From contig MEFT01000047.1 of NCBI GenBank assembly GCA_001725215.1, positions 1 to 13,938 on the forward strand: a stretch of DNA of 13,938 bases, in the 5' to 3' direction. Below are positions 6,636 to 13,760 of this stretch, piece by piece. Below the pieces are notes generated by a model that was given only the letters and a program-made list of their open reading frames with translations, was not told the origin of the DNA and made no database searches. The stretch comes from Clostridium sp. SCN 57-10 (GTDB taxonomy: Bacteria; Bacillota; Clostridia; Oscillospirales; Butyricicoccaceae). Position 1 is the first letter of the stretch, and each line of letters starts with the position of its first letter. Both the position numbers and the translations under genes were made by a program.

Positions 6636-7220
6636 TTATCCGCGCGGTGCCGCCTGTGCGTCAAGCGAAAGCCATTCGTCGCGCAGCATGCGGTAAGCCA
6701 CCCTGTCCTTCAGCTGCCCGTCATGCAGTGTACACTGCTTGAAGTCGCCCTCCTTCGTCATGCCGCATTTGCACATGACGCGTTCGGAGCCTCCGTTTTC
6801 TTTGATACACCCTGCGATCATACGGAAAACGCCGCCCCGTGAAAAGGCAAAGTCCATCACGGCGCGCAGCGCTTCTGTGACATAGCCTTTGCCCCAGTAT
6901 GCGTCATGGATGAAATAGCCGACCTCCGCGATACTTCCGAACGGCGTCCACGCACTTACCGTATAGCCGATCTCTCCAATGTGCGCCGCCGTCTCTTTAT
7001 CTTCGATACGAAAAAAGAATCTGCTTCGGCGCTCGTCTCCAATTTCACACATGGCGTCCGCCAGATTGCGTGCGCTGTCTTCCTGCGTTGCGGATTTGAT
7101 GTCCTGCAGGTAATACATCACCTTTTCATCCGTCAGCAGCAGGTGATGCGTGGGTAAATCGTCCGATATGTGATCGCGAATGCGCAGACGCGCCGTTTCC
7201 AGATAAATCGATTGATTCAT
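6636..7220 (-). CDS. GNAT-family N-acetyltransferase (RimJ/RimL type)
   Basis: This is a soluble 194-residue protein of usual length for single-domain GNAT enzymes, which transfer acetyl from acetyl-CoA to an amine of a protein N-terminus or small molecule. It opens with the family's LETARLRIR strand (residues 7-15). The acetyl-CoA-binding motif A region EVGYFIHDAYWGKGYVTEAL runs from about residue 99 to 118, and the RimJ/L motif B N-x-x-S-x-R-V-M-x-K-x-G-M sits at about 142-154. ATG at 7220 is chosen because GGAGGGAGGAAA lies 7-8 bases upstream. Longer readings of the frame would run into the tRNA terminator and the tRNA gene. It lies 48 bases downstream of that terminator with no clear promoter of its own. 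The substrate cannot be predicted; RimJ/L-like resistance or detoxification enzymes are equally possible. Confidence 0.88.
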   Translation of the reverse strand: MNQSIYLETARLRIRDHISDDLPTHHLLLTDEKVMYYLQDIKSATQEDSARNLADAMCEIGDERRSRFFFRIEDKETAAHIGEIGYTVSAWTPFGSIAEVGYFIHDAYWGKGYVTEALRAVMDFAFSRGGVFRMIAGCIKENGGSERVMCKCGMTKEGDFKQCTLHDGQLKDRVAYRMLRDEWLSLDAQAAPRG

Positions 7221-7268
7221 GACGTTTCCTCCCTCCGCGGCAAACCTCTGTGCAGCGGTAAAAACAAA

Positions 7269-7290
7269 GCCCGGGACATGCGTCCCGGGC
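7269..7290 (-). terminator. Intrinsic terminator of the tRNA-Gly transcript
   Basis: On the minus strand GCCCGGGAC pairs perfectly with GTCCCGGGC around GCAT, followed by TTTGTTTTT. It begins 11 bases after the CCA end of the tRNA. Confidence 0.9.
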
Positions 7291-7300
7291 AGGTAACCTA

Positions 7301-7374
7301 TGGAGCGGGCAATGGGAATCGAACCCACCTCTAAAGCTTGGGAAGCTTTCATTCTACCGATGAACTATGCCCGC
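7301..7374 (-). tRNA. tRNA-Gly, anticodon CCC
   Basis: The minus strand folds into a complete 74-base cloverleaf. The acceptor stem is GCGGGCA with TGCCCGC, the D arm GTTC-ATCGGTA-GAAT, the anticodon stem AAAGC/GCTTT with loop TTCCCAA, the variable loop AGAG, and the T arm GTGGG-TTCGATT-CCCAT. The discriminator is T and CCA is encoded at 7303-7301. Loop positions 34-36 read CCC, which decodes GGG glycine codons. It has its own promoter just upstream and a terminator just downstream. Confidence 0.96.
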
Positions 7375-7388
7375 GCACCGATAGAGGT

Positions 7389-7417
7389 ATTATACTCCGC
7401 CGCAGGGAGAAAATCAA
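7389..7417 (-). promoter_or_regulatory. Promoter of tRNA-Gly
   Basis: On the minus strand TTGATT (complement of 7412-7417) is followed after 17 bases by TATAAT (complement of 7389-7394). Initiation would fall near 7382, about eight bases before the mature tRNA 5' end. The -35 overlaps the TGA stop of the MFS gene. Confidence 0.8.
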
Positions 7418-8721
7418 GCCTTTTTCGGCTGCTGGGCTTCCCGTTTTTGGCGCCGGCGCGTCAGAAAAAAGCGTATGCCGAACAGGATAAGCGACATGGT
7501 ACGCATGCCGGACGAGAGAAACATCGTGTTGCGGATGCCGATGATGCCGCCAAGCGCCACGCCGCACATGGGCGCGACAAAGTTTGAAATCTGCATGACC
7601 GTATTGTAGATGCCGATGTTCAGCGTTTTGTTTTCCTCAGGCAAATGGTCAAGCATATCGTTGAACAGGCCGAGTTGGAAGCCGGGGCCGGTTGCGCCTG
7701 AGATAATATATCCCGCGAAGATGGGAATGGGGTTTGTACTGATGACCGTAAGGAAGGGCGACGTCAAACAGCCGAGCATACCCCACAGCGTGGCGGGCTG
7801 TGCGCCCTTGTTCTGGATGTATTTGCCCCAGAAGGTCGCCGTCAGCGAAAAGGCGAGCAGCGATAGCACGTCCGCCGAGCATTTGGCAAACTCCGAAAAG
7901 CCCGCAACATTGACGAGGTAGAGGAAGAAAAACGGCCATGCCATCTGCCACGAAAAGTAGAACACGAAGAGCAGCATCAAAAAGTTGCGGAACGAACGGT
8001 TCTTTTTCAGCTCGCGCACCGCCTGCGGAAAGGTGGCAAAAAAAGAAGGCGGTTTTTGCGCGGGCGCGGGGCAGGTCAAAGAGCCGGTGCAGTTTGTGCG
8101 CTTGATCGCCTGATACTGGAAGATGGAGGCGACAAACGCAAGCGCAAAGAAAATCTGATAGGCCAGGATTTTCTGCTCGTTCGTTTTACACACATAGCTT
8201 AAAATCAACGCGCACGCCGTAATGGTGACGACGGGCACGATGTTGGTCATCATCATGCGCAGCGCGTACGGCACAGATCTGCGGTTGGGCGGGAACAGAT
8301 CTGAAAAATAGCTCTGCCATGTAATCGTATAGCTGATATAGGGGATATTCCACAGCGCGATGCCGATGATAAAAAACCAGTAGCCGTTTTTACCAAGCAG
8401 CGGCGCCATGGCGACGACAGGCAGTATCGCGCCGCATACCAAGATCATACGCATGAGGAACTGCTTTTTGTTACCCACGCAGTCGACGCGGAACGAAAGA
8501 GGCAGCAGTACGCCGAGTGCGCACAGAGCGGGCAGCGAGCTGATCATGCCGATGGCCGCATCGCCCGCACCCATTGCCTTGGCAAAAAACTGATAAAACG
8601 GATTGGTCAGCTGCAGCACGATGCTGGCAAACACCGCCTCAGCCATGATGCTGGCCGTGTTGGCGTCGCCGCCCGAAAATTTAAGCCGTAGGCTGTTTTT
8701 GAGATTCCTCAGGAGCGGCAT
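7414..8721 (-). CDS. Major facilitator superfamily (MFS) transporter
   Basis: This is a polytopic membrane protein of about 435 residues with 11-12 hydrophobic helices arranged as two halves around a hydrophilic loop near the middle (AIKRTNCTGSL...QKPPSFFATF). It also has a basic, Gln-rich cytoplasmic tail (LTRRRQKREAQQPKKA). The helix pattern, including FFAKAMGAGDAAIGMISSLPAL and the conserved Phe/Pro/Arg block FPPNRRSVPYALR, places it in the MFS. I cannot assign a substrate. ATG at 8721 is preferred over 8745: 8721 has GAGG six bases upstream, while 8745 has no ribosome-binding site. No terminator lies between its stop and the tRNA-Gly, whose promoter overlaps the stop, so some transcripts may continue into the tRNA. 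Confidence 0.85.
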   Translation of the reverse strand: MPLLRNLKNSLRLKFSGGDANTASIMAEAVFASIVLQLTNPFYQFFAKAMGAGDAAIGMISSLPALCALGVLLPLSFRVDCVGNKKQFLMRMILVCGAILPVVAMAPLLGKNGYWFFIIGIALWNIPYISYTITWQSYFSDLFPPNRRSVPYALRMMMTNIVPVVTITACALILSYVCKTNEQKILAYQIFFALAFVASIFQYQAIKRTNCTGSLTCPAPAQKPPSFFATFPQAVRELKKNRSFRNFLMLLFVFYFSWQMAWPFFFLYLVNVAGFSEFAKCSADVLSLLAFSLTATFWGKYIQNKGAQPATLWGMLGCLTSPFLTVISTNPIPIFAGYIISGATGPGFQLGLFNDMLDHLPEENKTLNIGIYNTVMQISNFVAPMCGVALGGIIGIRNTMFLSSGMRTMSLILFGIRFFLTRRRQKREAQQPKKA

Positions 8722-8772
8722 AAGCCACCTCGCCTTTTGATTCATAATGCCGCGCGCGGGCAGGCCCTTATC

Positions 8773-8801
8773 AATGTACCATTCCGCGAAGCGAAAGTAA
8801 A
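8773..8801 (-). promoter_or_regulatory. Putative promoter of the MFS gene
   Basis: On the minus strand TTTACT (complement of 8796-8801) and TACATT (complement of 8773-8778) are spaced by 17 bases. This lies in the 138-base gap between the MATE and MFS genes and would give a leader of about 45 bases to the start at 8721. A second TATACT near 8823-8828 has no matching -35. Confidence 0.45.
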
Positions 8802-8859
8802 GGGGGCGGCGCGGAAATTGGCATAGTATACGGAATGAAAGCGGAAAATGGCGGGTGCG

Positions 8860-10179
8860 TTACGCCTGCATTTCGGGCAGCCGACAGCCGTCCTGCTGCC
8901 AGCTGCGAAGTGCCAGCAGACTGAGCACAAGGCACGCAAGCTCGGCCAGCGCGGCCGAAAGCCAAACATACGGCATGCCGATGAACGAAAGCACAAGCGG
9001 AGAGACGATGTTCAGCGCGCCGCGCGTAATCGCCAGGCGAAGCCCCGTGCGGCTGTGGCCGATGGCGGAAAAGAATCCGGCCGTGATGACGTTGAAGCCG
9101 AGGAACAGGTAAACCACCGAGTAAATGCGCAGCGCTGCCGTCGACGACGCGAGCAGCGCGGTCTCGGAACGGTCGATAAACGCCGAGACAATCGATCCGC
9201 CCGCGAGATTGCATACCAGAATGGCGGCCGTGGCGATGATCGCGATGGTGATTGCCTGCATGCGCAGCAGTGACAGCACGCTTTTACGCTGGCCGCTGCC
9301 GCATTCAAAGCTGGTAATCGGCTGCGAACCCTGCGCCACGCCGAGCATCGTCATCAGCACCAGCGTATTGACGTAGTAGACGACGGCGTGCGTCACAAGT
9401 GCGCCTTCGCCCGCAACACGAAGCAGAACACGGTTCATCGTCAGGCAGACGAGCGCGGCAAAGCCCTCGATAAGAGCTGCGGGCGTGCCAAGGGGCACGA
9501 GCCGACGCCACAGCGAAAGGCCTGGTTTAAAGCGCACGGGGCGCAGCCGCGCACGCTTACCCGCAAAGTGAACGATGAAAATGGTGAATGATACGATCTG
9601 CGAGATGCCGGTTGCAAAGGCAGCGCCGCGTATGCCGTAGGGCAGCACGAAGACGAAAAGCCAGTCGAGCACCAGGTTGGTCACGCCGCCGACCGCGATG
9701 CTGAGGGCGGCAAGGCGGGGAAACCCGTCGGTCTTTACCATGATTTCAAGCACATAAGACACGACAAAGAAGAAACTGAACGGCACGATCATGCCGATAT
9801 ACTGGCGGAAATAAGGCAGGTTTTCACCCGAAGCGCCGAGCAGCGCGGCAACCTGATCGGGCATAAACCACGCAAGCGCCGTAACGATGAGCGATGCGGC
9901 GATTGACGCGGTGACGGCGCGCGTAAAGACGCTGTTCGCGCCCTCATGGTCGCCCGAGCCGAGCAGCATAGACGCGATGGTAGAAGCGCCGACGGCGATG
10001 ACGGTAGCCAGCGCAAATAAAAACGTGATGTACGGCATTGCGATGTTGACGGCGCTGAGCGCGGCGGGACCGACGCCTTTACCGACGAAAATGCCGTCTA
10101 CCATCGTGTACAGCGTAAACAACCATAAAGAAGCGATGGTTGGCAGAACATACTTGAGAAACCGTTTTTTCAGAGACAT
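8860..10179 (-). CDS. MATE-family multidrug/cation-coupled efflux transporter
   Basis: This is a polytopic inner-membrane exporter of 439 residues. Both pseudo-symmetric halves of the MATE fold are recognisable. The first helices contain YVLPTIASLWLFTLYTMVDG and FVGKGVGPAALSAVNIAMP, and the second half has the matching pattern GVAQGSQPITSFECGSG. MATE proteins export cationic drugs or metabolites in exchange for Na+ or H+; the substrate cannot be read here. ATG at 10179 is chosen over an upstream ATG at 10194 because GGAGG sits five bases before it. The gene has its own promoter and sits between a pyrophosphatase gene and an MFS transporter on the same strand. It differs clearly from the second MATE gene starting at 13823. 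Confidence 0.92.
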   Translation of the reverse strand: MSLKKRFLKYVLPTIASLWLFTLYTMVDGIFVGKGVGPAALSAVNIAMPYITFLFALATVIAVGASTIASMLLGSGDHEGANSVFTRAVTASIAASLIVTALAWFMPDQVAALLGASGENLPYFRQYIGMIVPFSFFFVVSYVLEIMVKTDGFPRLAALSIAVGGVTNLVLDWLFVFVLPYGIRGAAFATGISQIVSFTIFIVHFAGKRARLRPVRFKPGLSLWRRLVPLGTPAALIEGFAALVCLTMNRVLLRVAGEGALVTHAVVYYVNTLVLMTMLGVAQGSQPITSFECGSGQRKSVLSLLRMQAITIAIIATAAILVCNLAGGSIVSAFIDRSETALLASSTAALRIYSVVYLFLGFNVITAGFFSAIGHSRTGLRLAITRGALNIVSPLVLSFIGMPYVWLSAALAELACLVLSLLALRSWQQDGCRLPEMQA

Positions 10180-10214
10180 AACTTCCTCCATCATTTCACA
10201 GCGGTAACTGCATC

Positions 10215-10243
10215 AGTATACCACAAAATGGCGCCGCTGTCAT
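10215..10243 (-). promoter_or_regulatory. Promoter of the MATE gene
   Basis: On the minus strand ATGACA (complement of 10238-10243, five of six matches to TTGACA) is followed after 17 bases by TATACT (complement of 10215-10220). The mRNA would start near 10208, about 30 bases before the chosen ATG. Confidence 0.7.
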
Positions 10244-10262
10244 CCACCCGCGCGTTTTGACA

Positions 10263-10299
10263 CAGGAAAAGCCGGCGCTGCACAACGCCGGCTTTCCTG
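10263..10299 (-). terminator. Intrinsic terminator after hppA
   Basis: CAGGAAA and GCCGGCG (10263-10277, one bulged A) pair with CGCCGGC and TTTCCTG (10286-10299) around an eight-base loop. On the minus strand the GC-rich core is followed by TTTTCC, so it fits termination of the pyrophosphatase transcript 43 bases past its stop. The long AT-rich lower stem is symmetric, but no T-run follows on the plus strand. Confidence 0.7.
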
Positions 10300-10341
10300 A
10301 TCCATATCCTAAATAGCGGAGGTTACCACTACGATAGGCAA

Positions 10342-12276
10342 TTACATAAACAGCGGGGCAAACACAAGAGCCACAATGCTCATCAGCTTGATGAGAATGT
10401 TAAGCGCGGGGCCGGACGTGTCTTTGAACGGATCGCCGACCGTGTCGCCCGTTACGGCAGCCTTGTGGGCGTCAGAGCCCTTGCCGCCATGCGTGCCGCT
10501 TTCAATGTACTTTTTGGCGTTGTCCCACGCGCCGCCCGCGTTACTCATCATAATCGCCATCGGCACGCCGACGACTGTTGCGCCGACGAGCAGACCGGCG
10601 AGCGCCGCCTTGCCGAGCAGCACGCCGATGAGAAGCGGAGCGCCGATGGCCACGACGCCGGGCAGAATCATTTCACGCAGCGAGGCGCGCGTAGAAATGT
10701 CAACACAGCGCGAGTAATCGGGCATTTCGGTGCCAAGCATGATGCCGGGATGCTCGCGGAACTGACGGCGCACCTCGTCGACCATCTTCTGTGCTGCCTT
10801 AGAAACGGAAGAGGTTGTCTGCGCGCAGAACAGGAAGCTGAGCATACCGCCGATGAGCACGCCGGCGATGACCGACGCATCGAGCACGTTCACCATCTCC
10901 AGCTGCACTTTGTCGGCATAGCTGTTAAAGAGCGCGAGCGCGGTAAGTGCCGCAGAGCCGATGGAAAAGCCCTTGCCGATAGCGGCCGTCGTGTTACCGA
11001 CGCTGTCGAGCCCGTCTGTCACGGCACGCACGCTGGGCGGCATATCGGACATCTGCGCGATGCCGCCCGCGTTATCGGCGATGGGGCCGTAGGCGTCGAC
11101 GGCGATCGTCATGCCGACCGTGGCAAGCATGCCGACGGCGGCGAGCGCCACGCCGTAAAGCCCTGCGACACGCGCAGAAATGACGACGGCGGCAGCGATG
11201 ATGAGAACGGGCGCAACGGTCGACCGCAGGCCGACGGCATAGCCCGAAAGAATCGTGGTGGCGGCGCCCGTCTCGCTCTGTCTCGCGATGTCGCGCACCA
11301 TGCTGAAGTCGGACGAGGTGTAAACTTCCGTGATAAAGCCGATGGCGACGCCGGAAAGAATGCCCGCGCAGATCGCCCAGAACAGGCGCACATCAACCGC
11401 GCGGCACAGGAAGTAAGAGGCGGCAAGCATGACGGCGGAAGACGCGTAAGTTCCCGCTTTCATCACGGTGTGTGCTCCGCCGACGCGTACGAACTTGACG
11501 ACGAGCACGCCGAGCAGGCCCGAAAGAATACCTGCCGCGACGAGGCCGAAGGTCAGGCTCGCATTTTGTGCGCTGAGAAGCAGAGCAGAAACAATAGCTC
11601 CGACATAAGATTCAAACAGGTCGGCACCCATGCCGGCCACGTCGCCGACGTTGTCGCCCACGTTGTCGCCGATGACGGCGGGGTTGCGCGGGTCGTCTTC
11701 GGGGATGCCCGCCTCGACCTTGCCGACGAGGTCTGCGCCGACGTCGGCCGCCTTGGTATAAATACCGCCGCCGACACGCGCAAACAGCGCGATCGAGCTG
11801 GCGCCGAGCGAGAAGCCGGTCACGGTGTCAATGTTGCCGCCGAAAATCAGATAAAGCACGGCAATGCCAGCCGCGCCCAAGCCGACGACCGATAAGCCGA
11901 GCACGGCACCGCCCGAAAAGGCGACCTGCAGCGCCGGCTTTTCGCCGAGCCGTGCCATCTGCGCGGTGCGGACGTTCGCCTTGGTGGCGCTGATCATGCC
12001 GAAAAAGCCGGAAAGCACGGAGAACAGCGCGCCGAAGAGGAAGCAGACGGCCGTTTCTACATTAAGTACAAAACCGAGAAGCACAGCCATCGCCGCGGCG
12101 AACACGGCCATAACCGAATACTGACGGCGCAGATAGGCCATTGCGCCTTGACGGATGAAGCCCGCAATTTCCGACATGCGCGCGTTATCCTCTCGTATCG
12201 ATGCGTTTTTCCAATAAAGCCCCGCGGCAAGCGCGAGACTGAGAAGCGCCGCAAGAATGACTGGGAGAAAATCCAT
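10342..12276 (-). CDS. hppA: Membrane-bound cation-pumping pyrophosphatase, K+-dependent type
   Basis: This integral membrane enzyme of 644 residues couples hydrolysis of pyrophosphate to export of H+ or Na+. The catalytic loop is intact: DVGADLVGKVEAGIPEDDPRNPAV starts at residue 178, followed by GDNVGDNVGDVAGMGADLFESY at 203-224. The C-terminal site is also intact: SNAGGAWDNAKKYIE near 578 and TGDTVGDPFKDTSGPALN near 609. In GNTTAAIGKG (427-436) the two K+-diagnostic positions are Ala431 and Gly434, as in K+-dependent enzymes; independent ones have Lys and Thr. Whether it pumps Na+, H+ or both is not decided here. Length is at the short end of the family. ATG at 12276 has TAAGG and an earlier GGAG upstream. 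A promoter lies 85-113 bases upstream and a terminator follows. In anaerobes such pumps recover energy from biosynthetic pyrophosphate. Confidence 0.96.
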   Translation of the reverse strand: MDFLPVILAALLSLALAAGLYWKNASIREDNARMSEIAGFIRQGAMAYLRRQYSVMAVFAAAMAVLLGFVLNVETAVCFLFGALFSVLSGFFGMISATKANVRTAQMARLGEKPALQVAFSGGAVLGLSVVGLGAAGIAVLYLIFGGNIDTVTGFSLGASSIALFARVGGGIYTKAADVGADLVGKVEAGIPEDDPRNPAVIGDNVGDNVGDVAGMGADLFESYVGAIVSALLLSAQNASLTFGLVAAGILSGLLGVLVVKFVRVGGAHTVMKAGTYASSAVMLAASYFLCRAVDVRLFWAICAGILSGVAIGFITEVYTSSDFSMVRDIARQSETGAATTILSGYAVGLRSTVAPVLIIAAAVVISARVAGLYGVALAAVGMLATVGMTIAVDAYGPIADNAGGIAQMSDMPPSVRAVTDGLDSVGNTTAAIGKGFSIGSAALTALALFNSYADKVQLEMVNVLDASVIAGVLIGGMLSFLFCAQTTSSVSKAAQKMVDEVRRQFREHPGIMLGTEMPDYSRCVDISTRASLREMILPGVVAIGAPLLIGVLLGKAALAGLLVGATVVGVPMAIMMSNAGGAWDNAKKYIESGTHGGKGSDAHKAAVTGDTVGDPFKDTSGPALNILIKLMSIVALVFAPLFM

Positions 12277-12360
12277 AGCCTTACCACTCCGTTATTCCAA
12301 ATTAAACATTTTGCACAAATCAATTTGTGGTTTTTGTGCATCATTTCTGAAGTCTTCTTC

Positions 12361-12389
12361 ATTATACTCTTTAGTGGAGTAAAAAGCAA
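12361..12389 (-). promoter_or_regulatory. Promoter of hppA
   Basis: On the minus strand TTGCTT (complement of 12384-12389), 17 bases, then a perfect TATAAT (complement of 12361-12366). The start would be near 12354, leaving a leader of about 78 bases. That leader contains an 8-bp inverted repeat, TGCACAAA with TTTGTGCA. Confidence 0.75.
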
Positions 12390-12587
12390 GTGGTGTTTTG
12401 CCAAAGCAGATGGCGAATAGTACAAAATATTAATATTATTTTTGTGCAATTAAGAGAAACCGCTCTCTTTTGCACGACTGTTTTCGCGCCTCATGCACGA
12501 AGCGGCGGCTGCGCCATCATCTTTCTTTGTCTATTCCGGAGAATTTGCTTATGGCGCGCTTTCTACAAAGGCGCGCACAAAGACCGC

Positions 12588-12617
12588 TTGCATTTTGCAT
12601 TATAATAACTGTATAAT
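12588..12617 (+). promoter_or_regulatory. Promoter and possible operator of the ArsP_2-type exporter
   Basis: TTGCAT (12588-12593), 18 bases, then TATAAT (12612-12617). The mRNA would begin near 12624. ATTATA at 12600-12605 and TATAAT at 12612-12617 form an inverted repeat overlapping the -10, and TATAATAA is directly repeated with an 11-base period. A metal- or redox-sensing repressor could bind there, but no known box matches exactly. Confidence 0.6.
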
Positions 12618-12647
12618 AATAGCTTAAGAACCGAAAGGTGGAAAAAG

Positions 12648-13490
12648 ATGCTGGATTTATTATGGGACGCGTTACTTGATTCGCTGAAAATGCTGCCCTT
12701 TTTATTTGGGGCATATCTATTGATGGAATGGGCCGAGCACCACACCGGCGGCCGGCTGGCGCGCGCATTGTCGCGCCCGGGCGTGATGGGTGAGGTCGGC
12801 GGCGTGGTGGGCGGCGCACTGCTCGGCATTGTGCCGCAGTGCGGCTTTTCGGTCGCTGCCGCAAACCTTTTTGCGGCGCGCCTCATATCACCCGCCGTGC
12901 TTGCCGCGGTATTTCTCGCGACGAGCGACGAGGCGATTCCCGTGTTGCTTGCGCACCCCGACTCGCTGCATATGCTGTGGCCTTTGCTCGGCATGAAGGT
13001 GCTGCTCGCCGTACTCGGCGGACTGCTGACCGCGTTGCTTTTCCGCCGCGCGCGCCCTGCGGAGGACCCACACGCCGATATGTGCGCCCATTGCGGCTGC
13101 GAGGAGCACGGCATTGTGCGCGGCGCGCTGCATCATACGGTGCGCATCTTTTTGCTGCTGCTTGCCGTCAACCTTGCCCTCGGTGTCACGCTGCATTTTG
13201 CCGGAGAAGACGCACTTGCCACCCTTATGCTGAGCGGCAGCACCGCGCAGCCGTTTGTCACCGCGCTTGTCGGCTTGATCCCCAACTGCGCCGCGTCGGT
13301 CGTGCTCACCGAGCTGTTTGTGCAGGGCGGCATATCGTTTGGCAGCGCCGTGGCCGGGCTGTGCACAGGCGCAGGGCTTGGCCTTGTTGTGTTGTTCCGC
13401 ACAAACCGCCCCATGAAGCAGAATTTGCTGCTCGTCGCCTGGCTTTACGCGTTTTCCGTGCTCGCGGACGTCATCATCAATATGTTTTAA
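12648..13490 (+). CDS. Putative manganese/heavy-metal exporter, ArsP_2 family
   Basis: This 280-residue polytopic membrane protein resembles the ArsP_2 family (Pfam PF11449), annotated variously as an arsenic efflux protein or putative manganese transporter. It has two related halves, each carrying a conserved Pro-Cys turn: GIVPQCGFSVAAANLFAARLIS (from 60) and GLIPNCAASVVLTELFVQGGIS (from 209). A hydrophilic loop between the halves holds a His/Cys cluster: His142, Cys146, His148, Cys149, Cys151 and His154. It could bind a transition metal. The ATG is preceded by AAAGGTGG at a suitable distance, and a promoter lies about 30 bases further up. The gene appears monocistronic, with a terminator directly after. 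The family call rests on motif recall, and the transported metal is not proven; Mn2+ or Zn2+ export is most likely. Confidence 0.8.
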   Translation: MLDLLWDALLDSLKMLPFLFGAYLLMEWAEHHTGGRLARALSRPGVMGEVGGVVGGALLGIVPQCGFSVAAANLFAARLISPAVLAAVFLATSDEAIPVLLAHPDSLHMLWPLLGMKVLLAVLGGLLTALLFRRARPAEDPHADMCAHCGCEEHGIVRGALHHTVRIFLLLLAVNLALGVTLHFAGEDALATLMLSGSTAQPFVTALVGLIPNCAASVVLTELFVQGGISFGSAVAGLCTGAGLGLVVLFRTNRPMKQNLLLVAWLYAFSVLADVIINMF

Positions 13491-13500
13491 AACAGAGTAT

Positions 13501-13533
13501 CGAAGGGGAAATTTCATCCCCTTCGGTGTTTTT
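13501..13533 (+). terminator. Intrinsic terminator of the ArsP_2-type exporter
   Basis: CGAAGGGG (13501-13508) pairs with CCCCTTCG (13518-13525) around a nine-base loop and is followed by GTGTTTTT. It starts ten bases after the stop codon. Confidence 0.88.
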
Positions 13534-13563
13534 GCCCGCCGAACGGATCGTTCGGCGGGCTTT
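13534..13563 (+). terminator. Second, tandem hairpin (likely backup terminator)
   Basis: GCCCGCCGAACG (13534-13545) pairs perfectly with 13549-13560 around the three-base loop GAT, then TTTGCTGTG. It abuts the T-run of the previous terminator. On the minus strand it is followed by A residues, so it would not end a minus-strand transcript. Confidence 0.6.
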
Positions 13564-13579
13564 GCTGTGTGCATGAGGG

Positions 13580-13726
13580 TTATTGGATATGGTCGCGCCG
13601 GAACTCGATCTCATCGATCAAACTGTCTTCGCTTGGGATCGCCATGTTGATGTCACGCCGCGTCGCGTCACGCCGCATACCGGCCGACGTTATGCAAGGC
13701 AGACATTTGCTTTTTTTCCGATTCAT
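13580..13726 (-). CDS. Possible small protein, 48 aa, function unknown
   Basis: This is a weakly supported minus-strand ORF in the 332-base gap between the ArsP_2-type exporter and the second MATE gene. ATG at 13726 follows GGGGGTG five bases upstream, one mismatch from a consensus ribosome-binding site. The product starts basic with two cysteines (MNRKKSKCLPC), contains a short repeat RRDATRRD that reflects a 15-base DNA repeat (GTCACGCCGC twice at about 13651-13674 on the plus strand), and ends acidic (EDSLIDEIEFRRDHIQ). I recognise no family. No convincing promoter or downstream minus-strand terminator is visible. The overlapping plus-strand frames have no ribosome-binding site. Apart from this ORF and the two terminators, the gap holds only the MATE promoter. 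Confidence 0.3.
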   Translation of the reverse strand: MNRKKSKCLPCITSAGMRRDATRRDINMAIPSEDSLIDEIEFRRDHIQ

Positions 13727-13760
13727 TTCAACACCCCCGGGCATAGTATATGTATTTCCA

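Larger units (their letters stand above)
12277..12647. promoter_or_regulatory. Divergent intergenic region between hppA and the ArsP_2-type exporter
   Basis: This 371-base AT-rich stretch contains no convincing gene. It holds a promoter for each flanking gene. It also has several copies of a TTTGTGCA/TGCACAAA word: 12312-12319 inverted, 12333-12340, 12441-12448, and partial TTTTGCAC near 12468-12474. An imperfect inverted repeat ACAAAATATTAATATT...TTTTTGT lies at about 12422-12445, and AAGAG/CTCTT arms near 12451-12468. A hairpin GCGCGCTTT-CTAC-AAA(G)GCGCGC lies near 12555-12577. No known riboswitch was recognised, including the manganese yybP-ykoY type. Confidence 0.5.

Noticed and set aside
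7221..7352. N-terminal extension of the GNAT frame up to 7352
   Set aside because: It would read through the tRNA terminator and most of the tRNA gene, and has no ribosome-binding site. ATG at 7220 has a strong one.
10465..11895. 476-codon plus-strand ORF opposite hppA
   Set aside because: It is a low-complexity His/Arg/Asp-rich shadow frame of a fully conserved pyrophosphatase gene.
12390..12605. 71-codon plus-strand ORF in the divergent region
   Set aside because: It has no ribosome-binding site and runs across the exporter promoter. No recognisable composition.
13501..13560. Two adjacent hairpins considered as a CRISPR fragment or mobile-element end
   Set aside because: The arms differ in sequence and spacing, and no repeats, target duplications or transposase are present. 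They fit tandem terminators.
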